A stretch of 64,000 nucleotides of DNA from Takakia lepidozioides. Its lineage: Eukaryota > Streptophyta > Takakiopsida > Takakiales > Takakiaceae. This document shows, one piece after another, positions 1-11,200 of the stretch. The notes beneath the pieces are model-generated. The model had not been told where the DNA came from. It ran no database searches and was given only the letters and a program-made list of their open reading frames with translations. Each line of letters begins with the position of its first letter. The stretch's first letter is position 1. The DNA lies in assembly GCA_030704615.1 (NCBI GenBank), contig CM060733.1, positions 41,418,001 to 41,482,000 on the forward strand, written 5' to 3'. The position numbers and the translations under genes were made by a program.

Positions 1-94
1 ACCCAACCAAATAGAACCTGCATGTCGATCCAATCCTCTACCCTTTTTAAGCACGGCATCAGGATCTACAATTCCACTCAGAGGGACTATTTAC

Positions 95-1248
95 CTCCTG
101 GAAGCTCTTCACAGTTTTTCCAAGTGACTTGCCAAGCTCTGGCAGCTTTTTGGGGCCGAAAACAAGGGCCACCACTCCTGCAATCACCGCAAGCTCTGGT
201 ACTCCAAGACCAAACAGTCCCCGAACCACCAAGGCTCCCCTCTTTCGGCTGTGAACTGGCCTTGGGGCTGCTGCTACAAGGCAATCTTTCCCTTCATTAA
301 ACACCAGACTAGAGCTTGAGGCATGCACTCCTGCACCAATCCACCAGCATGCAGTTTTGAGTGGTGTCGTTCGTCTTCAAAATTTTCAGAAAGTTCCAGT
401 AAGAAGGGCCCCTTGTTCATACTTTTGAGCAACTACAGAAGAATTCGCCAAAAATTGACTTCAAATTTTTGCACTCATAGTGATTGACATTTTCTGAACA
501 AAAAATTCATTCACATTATGTTGCTGAATACAACATAGGCCAGGGTTGACAAATTCACTCCATAGTTCTTCTATGTGAAAAATAAAAAGGAATAAAATGC
601 CCTGCTCTTCTCAAAGCCTTTAACAGCTCTATTTCTGCAACCAATGGATGGCGTCATCCAGTGTCTTGTCTTTGTCTTGTCTTGATGTGCCATACACACA
701 GCCAAATGCTTTTCTGGTACCCCATGTTTGGGTCCCCAACTAAATCACTTTGAGAATAAGCTGAACTAACTAAGCCTTAAAGTGGTGAGAAAAAAAGTAG
801 GGTTTGATAATTCCAATAACGCTGGATACTTTCTTTGGCTTCACCTAGTTGAGCTGACAAACTTTAGCCAACTGTCCCACACTAGGCTTTCAGTCTGGAG
901 ATTCGCAACTAATAATATGAAGACTAATTTTCGGGATGACGATTCACCTCCCACAAAAGGGTTCAGTTTTCGATCAAACTTCACTCCAGTGCCTCTCATG
1001 AGTATTGGAGGAAACATGATATCTGGCCTATGCATTATGAAGTCCAGTCACAGATTGAAACTTACGGAACTGCTTGCAGAAAAAGAGAGAGATGCAAAAC
1101 CTGAGGTGAGGAAGGGGCTGGAAACGGTCTTTGCTAAATATCTCAGCTCGACTCCTGAAGACGCTGGAGAGATAGCCCGTGCTGTTGCGACGCATGACTT
1201 CCTCACAGCCGTCAGTTGAGATGCACAAACTGATACGGCTGCTGCCAT
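95..1248 (-). CDS. THA4: Chloroplast Sec-independent translocase subunit Tha4/TatA (5' exons, partial)
   Basis: Thylakoid twin-arginine translocase subunit that oligomerises to let folded proteins cross the membrane. The exon at about 95-340 encodes the TatA core: GLFGLGVPELAVIAGVVALV (one membrane helix), the FGPKKLPELGKSLGK hinge and amphipathic helix, then KSFQE. It ends at a GTAAAT donor just below position 95, so further exons lie off the left edge. Upstream, 1248-1066 opens with ATG and encodes a 61-residue Ser/Ala-rich, acid-poor sequence (MAAAVSVCASQLTAVRKSC...) ending at GTAAGT; it looks like a plastid transit peptide. The Gly-Val-Pro-Glu and Lys-Lys-Leu-Pro-Glu motifs fit Tha4 better than Hcf106/TatB. 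The transit exon ends in phase 0, but the nearest acceptor (GTGCAG at about 337) would need phase 1, so a small exon or another acceptor is unresolved. Core exon is secure; the exon 1 link is inference. Confidence 0.82.
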
Positions 1249-2182
1249 TTTCCTCTGTATATGACCTCGTTCGTTTGTGTCAATGAGAGAGAAACCTGCT
1301 CTGCACAACTATTTATCTATAGAGAACCTTACTTCTAACAGCTTCAACACAGACACGCCCAATAAAGGGAGGATGCACCAGGCAATCTGCCCACTGAAAC
1401 ATTCAAGAGAAAAGGCAGCACGGCAAAGCACAGCGCAGCGCAGCACAAGAAGTGTATTAGCCAAGGTTGAGGTCTGCCTCGGATCACAGCACTTACACAG
1501 TGCAGACCCTGTAAACAAGCACGCCCAAGTGGCAGTCAAGATTGAACCACTTTTTGTGGCGAACATATCCATTACCATACTTCTATTTCTATTTTTCTAA
1601 GGTAAAAAGCGCAGGGAGGAGTTGGGTTGGCAATCTAAAACCTGGGCAGATTTTTGTTGTGTACCTATTTCTCGGTCGTCCGCATCCGACTCGGTTTGAG
1701 AAAGATTGAAGCCTAAAAGCTGGCGTTTTTATTTGGTTATTACTTGCATCTGTTTCTAGATTGAGCTCAAGTGTGCTTTTCCACTGCTGGATTAACGACA
1801 TGTCCATCTGCTTACAAACCTGTAGCTGTGGGAGCAGCCATGGCGTGGATAAGGGGAGGTCGCTTCCGAGAGAAATCACTGCAGCACGGGTGTGGCAAGG
1901 TCTTGAAAATCTCCACGATTTACTTCATAGCCTCTCCTTTCTCTGCAATGGGTTTGTACCCGTATTTTTTTTCTCACTGTGTTGAGGGGAGGAGGCAGTG
2001 TCAGCAAGGCTGGAGCAAGCGCAAGCGCGGGCATGGAAGACGTTAGTGCAGCAGCAACATATGCAGTTTGGTGAGATACGCACGAGAAGAGCATGGCAGG
2101 TTGGACCCCGTGCCAAGCAACCAAGCCCTTGAACGCATGTGGGCTAGACTTTTGAAGTGTGGAGAGGGCGGAGGATGTGGAG
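1249..2182. promoter_or_regulatory. Divergent intergenic region between Tha4 and bS6
   Basis: The two start codons lie 934 bp apart on opposite strands, so this stretch must hold both promoters and 5' UTRs. Short ORFs occur on both strands, but none has recognisable composition or splice continuity. I see no convincing TATA box that decides a start site. Confidence 0.5.
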
Positions 2183-3566
2183 ATGTTGAAGGCGGGGGTT
2201 GTGGGTCGGTGGATGAACCAGGTTTGGAGCACTCCAGAGCGTCGGAGGGACAGTCTCAACATAGAGCGTTCTCTTCCAGATTTTGAAGAGCTTGATAAAG
2301 GTAAGCATGCTTTTGAGGCATAACGAGGAAGGCAGATGCCGCTGATCGTGAACTAACTTCCGGAGCTTATTGCTCTTTCTTATGCCCTTTTTCTTATGTA
2401 TGTGCAGATGAGTTACGAACATTTCTGGATCTGGAGCTGGAGAGCGATTTTGACTTTGAAATGTGTGAGTGACTTTTTTCCTGTGTTGTTTAGTAGTTGT
2501 GCGTGAATGCAGCATGTTTTCCTGTTGTCCTCTTGGGTATCCGATTGATGCTCCAGAAGTAGCAGCATTAAAAGACGATAATTGGTCTGAAGGTGTGTGT
2601 GTTTTCGCCCCAGAGGTTCTGAATGTACGTGTCAAGTTCATCTTGGTCTGCCTCCGTTGGGCAACAGCAGAGGAGTACGATAAAAGTAAGGAAGCAGCCA
2701 TGGGAATTGGGGGGACTCATGGTTTCTTTCTTCTGGGTCACTTGGATCTTGCAAGGCAGCGCGCCATTATGAGATCATGTTCCTGATTCATGAAGACTTC
2801 TTTGAGGATGTCCAAACAGTCATTGAAAAGGTTCAAGGTATTTTGTGCATCCTTCATGTCATCATTTCATCAACCACATGACTCTTACCCTGCCACTTTT
2901 AATTCCTTGAGCTGGTAGACTTTGGCAAGATAGGGAAGGCAAGTGGATGTGAGTAATAAGGGCGTATATCCTTGAATTAACAGCATTGCAATGGAAAAAT
3001 TGTTTTACAAGCTGGCCATCATCATGTGCCATCAAATGTGCTGCTCTTGCCGACATAGAGACCTAAGGGTGGGATCTCTCCGACTCATCTTTGCTGAGAT
3101 TGGCATTACTGTTCCTCTCGTGTTACCTGATTCTGCTGTTGTATATGGCTGCTCAGGCTACTTTACTGCAGGCAGTAAGAGTGGAGGGGTTGACTTTTGT
3201 GGTTGTGAGTTTTGTGGTGCAGACTTCATTGCAGAGAAGAAAGGAAAAGTCTGGAGGTTGAATGACTGGGGTTTAAGGCGTCTTTGTTATAAAATCAAGA
3301 AGGCGAACGAAGCCAACTATGTGCTAATGAACATAGAAATCAGCTCACAGGCTATCAACCAGCTTAATACCTTGCTCGAGAAGGATGAGCGAGTGATTCG
3401 GCACATGTGTATTACCCAAAAGGAAGCCATCACGGCAGCCTGTGAACCTCCTCCTGAATATTTCCCTGAGGCTGACCCTGGCAGCGACAATGACGATGAT
3501 GACTCTGAAAAGGAGGAAGAGGAAGAGGAGGAAGAAGACCGAGTGCTTCAAGAACAATCAAGTTGA
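2183..3566 (+). CDS. Organellar ribosomal protein bS6 family, four exons, acidic C-terminal tail
   Basis: Bacterial-type small-subunit ribosomal protein S6, probably mitochondrial. Exons 2183-2300, 2408-2464, 2760-2837 and 3223-3566 use GT-AG introns and agree in phase (each donor leaves one base), giving 597 nt and 198 aa. Residues 1-22 (MLKAGVVGRWMNQVWSTPER...) are basic and acid-poor, like a mitochondrial presequence. The S6 fold runs from HYEIMFLIHEDFFEDVQ through GKVWRLNDWGLRRLCYKIKK to NYVLMNIEI and DERVIRHMCI. The C-terminus is a run of Asp/Glu (about residues 170-190). A plant S6 subfamily including RFC3-like proteins shares the NDWG and DERVIRH pattern (from memory). The ATG at 2183 was chosen because the frame is closed by TGA shortly upstream; a later in-frame Met lies at 2213. 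Mitochondrial rather than plastid location is inference. Confidence 0.88.
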
Positions 3567-3779
3567 AGTTCAGGTTGAGGCTTCGGTTCAAATCCCTTAT
3601 TGTTCTACATGGGTTCTTAAATTTATTGTGCTTCAGAAACTTGAGTCTTACTGACATGATCTTGGAAAGAAATGACCATCTAGATCAGTGCCGAATGTTT
3701 TACCAATTCTAGAGCTACCACTATAGGGAAAGTCTTTGGTGTTCTCTTGCAGTCTTACCTTGATCGCACCTAGCATCTC

Positions 3780-4320
3780 AGTTAGAAGTCTTTCCTGTTG
3801 ATTATCTCCTCTACTACTCCACCTTTGCCTATGATCTCCTTCCTTCCCATCTTTGTCGTTCCACTCCTTTGAACGAAAAAACGGGTGGAGAGAGGGGAAA
3901 GAGATTGTATGTGCCCGATGTGGGGCCACCTGAAGATAAAATCCATTTTCTGATACATTGTCCGGAGTATTCTCACAGAGAGTGACCCTCTTCAGGAATA
4001 TTGAGAACATGATTTCTACAGGTCTGTTCACCAACTTCCAAAATCTCAAGGCTGAGCCTAAAGCCTTGGCTCTTCAGGAACATTGAGAACATGATTTCTG
4101 CAGGTCTGTTCACCAACTTCCAAAATCTCAAGGCTGAGCCTAAAGCTCTGGCTCTGTTGGGGTCTAACTTTTGGGCTGTTCAAACACAGCAGATTGATGC
4201 TTGTGTGATGGACTTTCTAGAGGATATCTGGAAGGCCCGAACTAATCATATATATCAAGGAAGTCACAGGACTGGAATGAGCCCCTCACAAAGGTAGTGG
4301 CTATTCCCTATGTTTCTGGC
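3780..4320 (+). mobile_element. LINE ORF2 3'-end fragment with an 82-bp tandem duplication
   Basis: Translation gives a degraded C-x2-C ... EDKIHFLIHCPEYSH knuckle near 3905-3985, then LFTNFQNLKAEPKALALLG and QQIDACVMDFLEDIWKA at 4110-4240. The same protein end occurs on the minus strand at 12.06-12.45 kb, with LFTNF, EAEPKA and QQIDACVKGFLEDIWK. This is the zinc-knuckle tail that follows reverse transcriptase in plant LINEs. The frame is broken, and a segment of about 82 bp beginning at 3989 is repeated in tandem at 4071. Confidence 0.75.
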
Positions 4321-5260
4321 CAAACTGGGTGCGGGGCCTCTGGCCACAAGGCTATAGCAAGCAAAGTCTTATGAGTTCATTCTCTCCAGTCCTACTAAAC
4401 CTCTCAGAGAGCTGCTCACAGCTACTCCACGTAATGGGGAATGAAACGTTGAAATCCTCCAAAAACAACTGAAAACAATGCTCACTGAAGATGTTTTAGT
4501 AATTTTAGTTAATTAACTAATTTCAAGAGAGAAAGGAGAATGAAGCCAGACAAACAAGAACTGACAAACCTTATACAACCACAAGAGCCATTTACAGAGA
4601 TGGGGATTTGTACCTGCCATTTAGCCAAACATTGACCAAACATAGATTAAATATGAGAAATGCAAATTACCAACAAAATGCTTGAACAAGCATGACCAAC
4701 TACCAGCTGCTAAGGATCATAACTTCAACCGCTTAAGTGCAGAACTTTAGCAAGCAGAATATCCAAAACCACATAGCGGAGGTGACAAAGCAAGACAGCT
4801 CTGATTGAGTGAAGGAATAGAGCCAAAATGGGGGTTGTTAGAACGTGAGACAACTCACTCCCTACACAGAAAAAACGGCAATAGAGTACCCATGTTTCCA
4901 CAGAAATAGAATATGAAGGACAGACATAGGGTTCCTACACGCGAATAGGCTTTCTTGCTGTATATTTACAAGTTCCAAGTTCTATGTAACCCTGGGTCTA
5001 TGCGGGAGTAATGTCACCCTGTGCCTTGTGTGTACCTCTCCTTAGTCCATTTTATACTAAGCCAAGTTTGGACTTAGTCAAACTTTAAGACTATGTGAGT
5101 TACGCCCTTACACTTCCTTCGATGTTACCAGTATAACCCTGAGTGGCCACTCCCCGCCACGTAACCCTGTGTAAATCTGAGTGGAGTTTATACTCCCTCC
5201 ATGTAACCTAGTGTCTCCACGAGTAAAGTTACTCCCCCCTTCAGTTCCAGGTCAATCGAG
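4321..5260. other. Intergenic stretch with no recognised gene
   Basis: No ORF with recognisable composition. Between about 4985 and 5240 a loose motif resembling TGTAACCCTGNGT recurs several times with variable spacing, which looks like a diverged minisatellite or transposon remnant. Confidence 0.4.
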
Positions 5261-5262
5261 AG

Positions 5263-5491
5263 ATAAGATAAGATAAAGTTTCTTTAACACTTGAGCAGGT
5301 AGCCCAGTGGTTGGGTGTTTGTGCCTTGCCTGTGCATAACCTAGGTGACCCTGGGTTCAATCCTTCAACATGTGCCTTCAGACCGTCCATTGGGCCCTCG
5401 ATGGCCTATGTGTTGAGCAGTAGGCTCTATAAATTCACTGGACGTTAAAGAATCTTTATCTTTACTTTAACGTCCAGTGAATTTACAGAGC
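5263..5491 (+). mobile_element. tRNA-derived SINE with a 27-bp inverted-repeat 3' end
   Basis: An RNA polymerase III internal promoter is visible: A box TAGCCCAGTGG at 5300-5310 and B box GGTTCAATCC at 5354-5363, both exact matches to consensus with normal spacing. An anticodon-like 5+7+5 hairpin sits between them, but the T stem and acceptor ends do not pair, so it is a SINE head and not a working tRNA. The tail contains an inverted repeat, 5424-5450 against 5465-5491 (core CACTGGACGTTAAAG and its complement), with one mismatch and a 14-nt loop. The 5' limit is approximate. Confidence 0.7.
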
Positions 5492-5604
5492 ATAGAGAGA
5501 GAGGGTGGGGAAGATTTGAAACCAGCATTATTGTCTTGTTAGAGATTGCAAATGTGCATTAAGGTTCTTACTTTATTCCTAGTGTTTTCCAATTATGCTC
5601 AAGA

Positions 5605-5830
5605 CAATGTCTAATAGATGTTGTGAGGGCTCTTGCCCCGAGCCCGTTGGCCGGAAGGCCTTGTCACCTTTTAAGAAAGATCATAAGCTTGAAGAGGGCC
5701 TCGGTTTGAAGTGGCACACATGCAAACTCTGCACATAGGATGTGTGATGGAGTTGTGCTTCTAGTGCCAACTTGCATTGCTTGGAGAAAATATGACTGCA
5801 GCGGTTCCAGATTTTCTCCCACCAGGAAAC
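5605..5830 (-). mobile_element. LINE fragment homologous to 13.27-13.47 kb
   Basis: On the plus strand this reads GTTGTGAGGGCTCTTGCC, then a Gly-rich stretch, GAAGAGGGCCTCGGT, and an ending near GCATTGCTTGGAGAAAA. The stretch at 13.26-13.46 kb, part of a minus-strand LINE ORF2, follows the same order with scattered changes. It is a short, non-coding LINE relic on the minus strand. Confidence 0.65.
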
Positions 5831-6977
5831 TGGGACACCGGGTGCCCAGAACTCACAGCCATAAAGTGACAGCCGGAGTGACAACAACGTCAAAGAGCCA
5901 CTTTTTGGTTGTGGGTGGCGCAAATGTAGATGGAGGCAGCCTTGCGCTTTGTCAATCTGTTCAAAGCAGTCGAGGCGAACTGGAATTTGAGTGAGTGGAT
6001 AACCAGATCCAGGTATTGGTACGAATTGGCAACCTCAACTTCCTGCTGGTTGAAGATGAATCTGTGGAAGGAGGTAAGAAAGAAAGACAATTGCAACGTT
6101 TATACGGAAAAACTTGTAACATGTGGTTGGTCCATTAAATGGGACAACCTAGACACACGGGAGCTTATGGGATGGGAAAAATGGCAGAACAGCTAGAGAA
6201 AGAAAGAAAGAAAGAAATTAGTGCCTCTAGAGTCTGCAGGAAGCTAAGGGAGGGAGAAAACAAAACACAGAAAAGTAGGAGGCAGGAGGGTGGAAATCTT
6301 TGTGGAGTCCAAAGGGGACACTAAAGTTATCCGTTAAGTCCAGTAGATGCACGGTGAGTTCGCCTAGTTTGGTCAAAAGACAGGGTGAACAGGTGGAAGC
6401 AGGCCCACAAAGTACAAGCGAGATAAAGAGGGGGCCAAACTCAAAATAGCAGGAAAAACCAGCCCCAAACATGTTTGATCCCGTCTTCCTCCGTCCTGAG
6501 ACACGTGGATGAGTCTGACGCGGGGCCCACGCTCCCATCATAACTGGCACAAGGCCACACCACTTTGTTCATCTCTGGTGCCCAGTTTACTCGAGTCCTG
6601 CCTATTTTACTGGACTTAACGGATAGGCTCAAACTGCCCACCAAAGCCGCATGTGGGGATGGTTCAGAGGGTCAAAGAGGGTGGGACTTAACCGATAACT
6701 TTAGTATAACAAAGCAATCACTCAATTTTCTGTGGCGTCTGTGCCAGATCATGGGCTGAATTCCTCTCAACTCAACCAGCATTTACTTAAAAAAATTCAA
6801 AAAATCGACAGAGGTGCAACATGTGAATTTTACAGCAGGCCCGTGGCAAAAATGACGAGGTGGCACAGTGGCAGAGTTAGTAAAGTGGCTATACGACAGG
6901 TGGCACGTTTTAACAGGTCCACGATGGCAAAATCAAGTTGGTGATATTCAACTATTGACAAATTTTTAGGATTTTAC
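5831..6977. other. Intergenic stretch, no recognised gene; short (GAAA)n tract
   Basis: Only short ORFs of unremarkable composition. A simple GAAA run of about five units lies near 6196-6220. I see no splice-linked coding series here. Confidence 0.4.
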
Positions 6978-7329
6978 CAGTGTTGGGAGGTTCTTTGATT
7001 CAGCTACAAACCCCCGGAGGTTATCAAGAAGGTTATATGGATATATAACCGCGGTTCTCAAAGAAAACAAAGAACCGGCAAAGGCTCAAACCCGCAAGTT
7101 TCGAAGTTTTGAAATAACCAGCGTGACAACCTTCAAAGATCCACCAAAGACCCGCCGGTTATTTGATGAAAACTGCCGGTTCTTTGAGGTTCTTACAATT
7201 AATTGGAACCGGTGGTTCTTTCCATAAAAGATATACGAAAAAACCGGAACCAAAGGTTCTTTGATTTTAAGATTGTGTAAAAACCGGAACCGGAGGTTAC
7301 GAAAGAAATCAAATGACCGCCCAACAGTG
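6978..7329. mobile_element. hAT-like MITE, 352 bp
   Basis: The 5' end reads CAGTGTTGGGAGGTTCTTTG. The complement of the 3' end reads CACTGTTGGGCGGTCATTTG. This inverted end of about 23 bp starts with the CAGTGTTGGG-type terminus common in hAT elements. Flanks are GATTTTAC on the left and TATTTACC on the right, an imperfect 8-bp target duplication at best. The interior has no long ORF but repeats AACCGG and GGTTCTTTG in both orientations. The length fits a non-autonomous MITE. Assignment to hAT rests on the termini only. Confidence 0.62.
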
Positions 7330-8274
7330 TATTTACCCCCCATAATTCCTTTGTACACGTAGATGGGCTATGGCTTGGTGGATTTTTAAAAAGTAGGGTG
7401 ATGAGATATGCTAGCCTCCAGAGCCATAAAGTTTTCTAAGGGGTTGTCGTTTGCCCCCAGCGACGCAACGGCGTGAGCATACGCTCATGCCGCGTCGTTA
7501 CCGTGAGCCCGTACACCCGCCACATCGGCGTGAGCACATATCCCGCCACGTCACCTTGGGCCCACATAGCAAGTTACATAAGAAACGATGCCTATACCCG
7601 AGGGGCCTCTAACCGCGGACACCCTCCACACATACTCCAACACCTACAACATCTAAGCTGGACCCGGATTTTAAAATGAACCCGGGTCAAGGTCCGAGTT
7701 TTTGGTGATGGCACAGGTCCGGATTCGGATAGGTAACCCGGACCCTAATCCGCCGGGTACCTGGGGTCAAAACTTGGACCCACACAACACTATCGTCGAT
7801 GTCGTCAATGATCATCAAGAAATTATGATTCAGCAAGAAGCCATCCAGAAGTTTATGGAAGCATTCTGGATTGGCTGCACCTCAAATCTGTGCTAACATT
7901 GGTGAGGCATGTTATGCCTGAAATGAGATTGATTGCAAATCAAGATTGATGTCATTCAAGAAAGTGTTGCAATTAACCACCCAACAATCCAAATGCCAAA
8001 CGCATTTATAAATTTTTTTTTAAGCAAAAACACCAGAAGTGATGATCGGCGCCGATCATCACATCTATGAGTCAGGGCCAAATCTGGTGATCATTTGCCA
8101 GGGAAAAAAAAACACTGCTCGCAACCCTTTATGCTCTCTGACCATGTGGACCCCTGCAAAATGTAGACATTGAAAACTGCTTTTCGGATCTTAGGTTGGT
8201 GATAACCCCTGCTTGATTATGTACCTCACCGCCACTAAAGCCTTGTCTTACTTGGTACGTAATGAGGTGGGAAG
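7330..8274. other. Intergenic stretch downstream of the ARM-repeat gene, with a 24-bp perfect palindrome
   Basis: No recognised gene. A perfect palindrome lies at 8039-8062 with half-site GTGATGATCGGC and centre GGCGCC. The region must also hold the 3' UTR and poly(A) signal of the minus-strand gene ending at 8275. Confidence 0.45.
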
Positions 8275-11200
8275 CTAACTGGTATCACGAGCAGTAGTCA
8301 TACAGGCCAGCAATTGTTCACACAAGGTCCGTAACTCCAGAGATGCATCCATGTTGGCAACACCAGCCACTGCTGTGCAGGCATCTGTAAGGTAGGGGGC
8401 TATCTCATCCACTAGCCCGTCTTCACTGGCCAATAGGGAGGCCAAGAGCTTGGCCCCTGCAATACGTTCCTGGCATCCATCCAACCCCCACAAGTGCACA
8501 CAAGATTAAATGAACATACACACAGGAGGGGAACTACTCAGGGACAAGAAAGAAAGAAAAAAAGGAACTTTACAACATTGGTAGAGGGCCACGAGAACCC
8601 ATGGACAGGTAGAACAAACTAATAACTACTTCAGATACATCAAATGTCGCCTGAACATGAGTGCATCAAGCAGATAGGCTGAGGCAGAGAGAGAAACTAC
8701 TCATAAGACATAGTTTGCAATAGCCTTGTGGCCATAGACCCCATGCCCAGTTTGGGGGGAACTGAGAGAAAGAGAGAGCTGAGTGCTTCCTTTCCTTTCT
8801 GTTGGAAGTTCTTTTTCTTGGGAAGGTGGTTTGAACGACGACCCTCCTATGGACTATCTGGACTGGAGTGTCAGCCTCCAATCGCAATAAGGAAGGGCAG
8901 GCTCAGTGACTCTGAAGTTGTTACTTTGGCTATCTGAGTTCCAACCAGTCTGGTGTGTCTTGGCATAGTGCAATATCCTCACTGTTTGTTTACGATCCTC
9001 TAAAAGTACATTACCTCTGCTGAACCACGGCCTCGAACAGTGGCAATGGACAAGGAGAAGAGATCAAAGGCATAGGGAAGCACTGCAATGCCCTTGAGAT
9101 GGTAGACAGCTGTGAAGAGCACTTGAAGACAAGACACCCTCAATATTGATTCACCGCCCACCTGTCCAATCCACGAGTTGTAAATTACCGTATGGAAACC
9201 TATCATACCATCAGATTTTTTAGGCTACAATTCTCAGTCATAAAATCTGTCCATCAATCTCTTGACTTTGGGTGACTGACTTCAAATCTCTCATCCCTTC
9301 CTCACCGGGCGAGGAATTGCAGCTGTCAGTGCTGGAATTGACATTGTGATTTCAAGACCAGCTCTTGAATTAGTGCACCATTCCTGCAACCTGTTCAAAC
9401 AACCTGACAATTTTGTACTCCCTGATGGAGCATGGTCCATGACTTGCTCTGAGAACAGGGAATATTTCACCAGGGATTTGTCCTCGAGTCAGTCATGGCA
9501 AAAGATGGCCAGTTAGTAAAGGTTTCTAAAATTTATAAGATAGTGAAACTGAAACACATCTATAATGATTTCTTATAATCTTTGCAAAGTATCTCTCTCT
9601 TCTCTCTCCATACATATATACAACAGAAAACCGAGTCTACAGCCTGCTTATTAGTTTCTGGTTCGAGATGGTACCAGAGAATAAGCCTGAGCATAGGCTA
9701 GAAGAGAGGGTATCATTGTCTTTGCAAAACTGGGACGTGCGTTGCTTGAGATCTTTTGGGAAGCACTGATAAGGACGTTTGCCATACACACACGAAATGC
9801 AGTGGGACTTGCTCCACCCTCACCATCTGTGACATCAGATATACTGTTTGTTATAGCATACCCTTACCATGACAACTAGCAACCCCAGTTACAGGTTGGA
9901 AACAGATCGCCTAGGAAGGAGGGTAGCAAACAAGGGTGGGGATTTGACGACAGGCCCGCCCCAATCCCTCCTACTGTTTTGAATTTCCCCGACCCCACTG
10001 ACCCCACTTTTACAAACTAAATCTCCTAATACTTTGACATTCACTGTTTGCCTGGGGACTAAATGTCGGAAAACAGAAGCTTTGGCACTGGTTTGCTAGA
10101 CATCTCAGCTTGCACTTTTGGAGAAAAACTCAAGCACTCAGAAGTCAACATTTTTGCTCTTTCCTCTTTGTTTCCACCTTCATCACTTCGTTGTCCAGAG
10201 CTCTCTTCATTGTTCCGGTGGCGATCCAGTGTGTCAACCTTTGGACGTGGCAAGAATGGAATTCCGCGCTGCTGACCTGTCAAGCAATCAATCACAGAAG
10301 CAAGAACTGTTCTTTGCATATTGGCTTGTCGCTGGCCTTCTCCTGGTTCCAGTCAATTGCAAAAATGAGATAAGCACATACTCAGAGCCTGTTCCAGATC
10401 ATGGTAAGTCCGCAAGAACTGCATTTCTCTTAGGTGATGATCTTGGGCTTGCATCCAGAATTGCCATAGCACTCATGCACCGGAGACCACAATCCACATA
10501 CAAGCTTAATCCCGCAAATTGTGACTGGTGGTGTCAACTTCCTACTGTGAACTATGACAGCATTGCTTCTGTAGGCCTCTAATACCCTGGATGTAAACAG
10601 AAGAAAAAGAATCAGAGACACGAAGCCAAGTCTTAAAGCATTTCTGTGGAGAAACATGCTATGATCTGGTAACTGCTGTCTCTGTAGTATGTAAAATGAC
10701 TGCTAAACTTTTGAGTTTGGATCCCACACCTTTTGAAGAGTGGCCTTTCTGTTGGGTTTCAGAAACTTCCTCTATAAGCTTAACCGGCCTTTGACATTCA
10801 TACAAGGATGAGGGTGGGGCAGCTGCTGTTCTAGTCCCTCCAAGCTCAGCACATATCATTGCGGCGAAGCAATCAATACAGCCATGCTGCGCCTTTCCTA
10901 TTTCCACAGATACTGCACAAATCCAGCAAAACTTTGCAAAGTTCACTAAAACATTGCAATATCAGCAGAAAAGCACTCTCTGGTAGGGAGACATGACACT
11001 CAACATGTCAAGTGAAAACTTATGCGGGCACCATTGGTTACCTCCAGGCCAGAGAAGGATCTGTGAGAGTGATTGCCGAACTCGTCCCATTAGTGGGTGG
11101 TCAAGGGATTCCTTCCCCCTCATCTGCATCATAATCACCTCTTAAGATCAAACCCTCCAATCCCAAGGTGGGTGTATGCAGTTCAGTTCATGCAGCCAGA

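Noticed and set aside
782-1219. Plus-strand 145-aa ORF
   Set aside because: It begins at GTG and lies antisense to the transit-peptide exon of Tha4; composition is unremarkable.
2144-2701. Minus-strand 185-aa ORF
   Set aside because: It overlaps the bS6 exons and introns, whose phases and family match are convincing.
5297-5380. Functional tRNA gene
   Set aside because: A and B boxes match, but the T stem and acceptor stem do not pair and there is no terminator run in place; a SINE head explains it.
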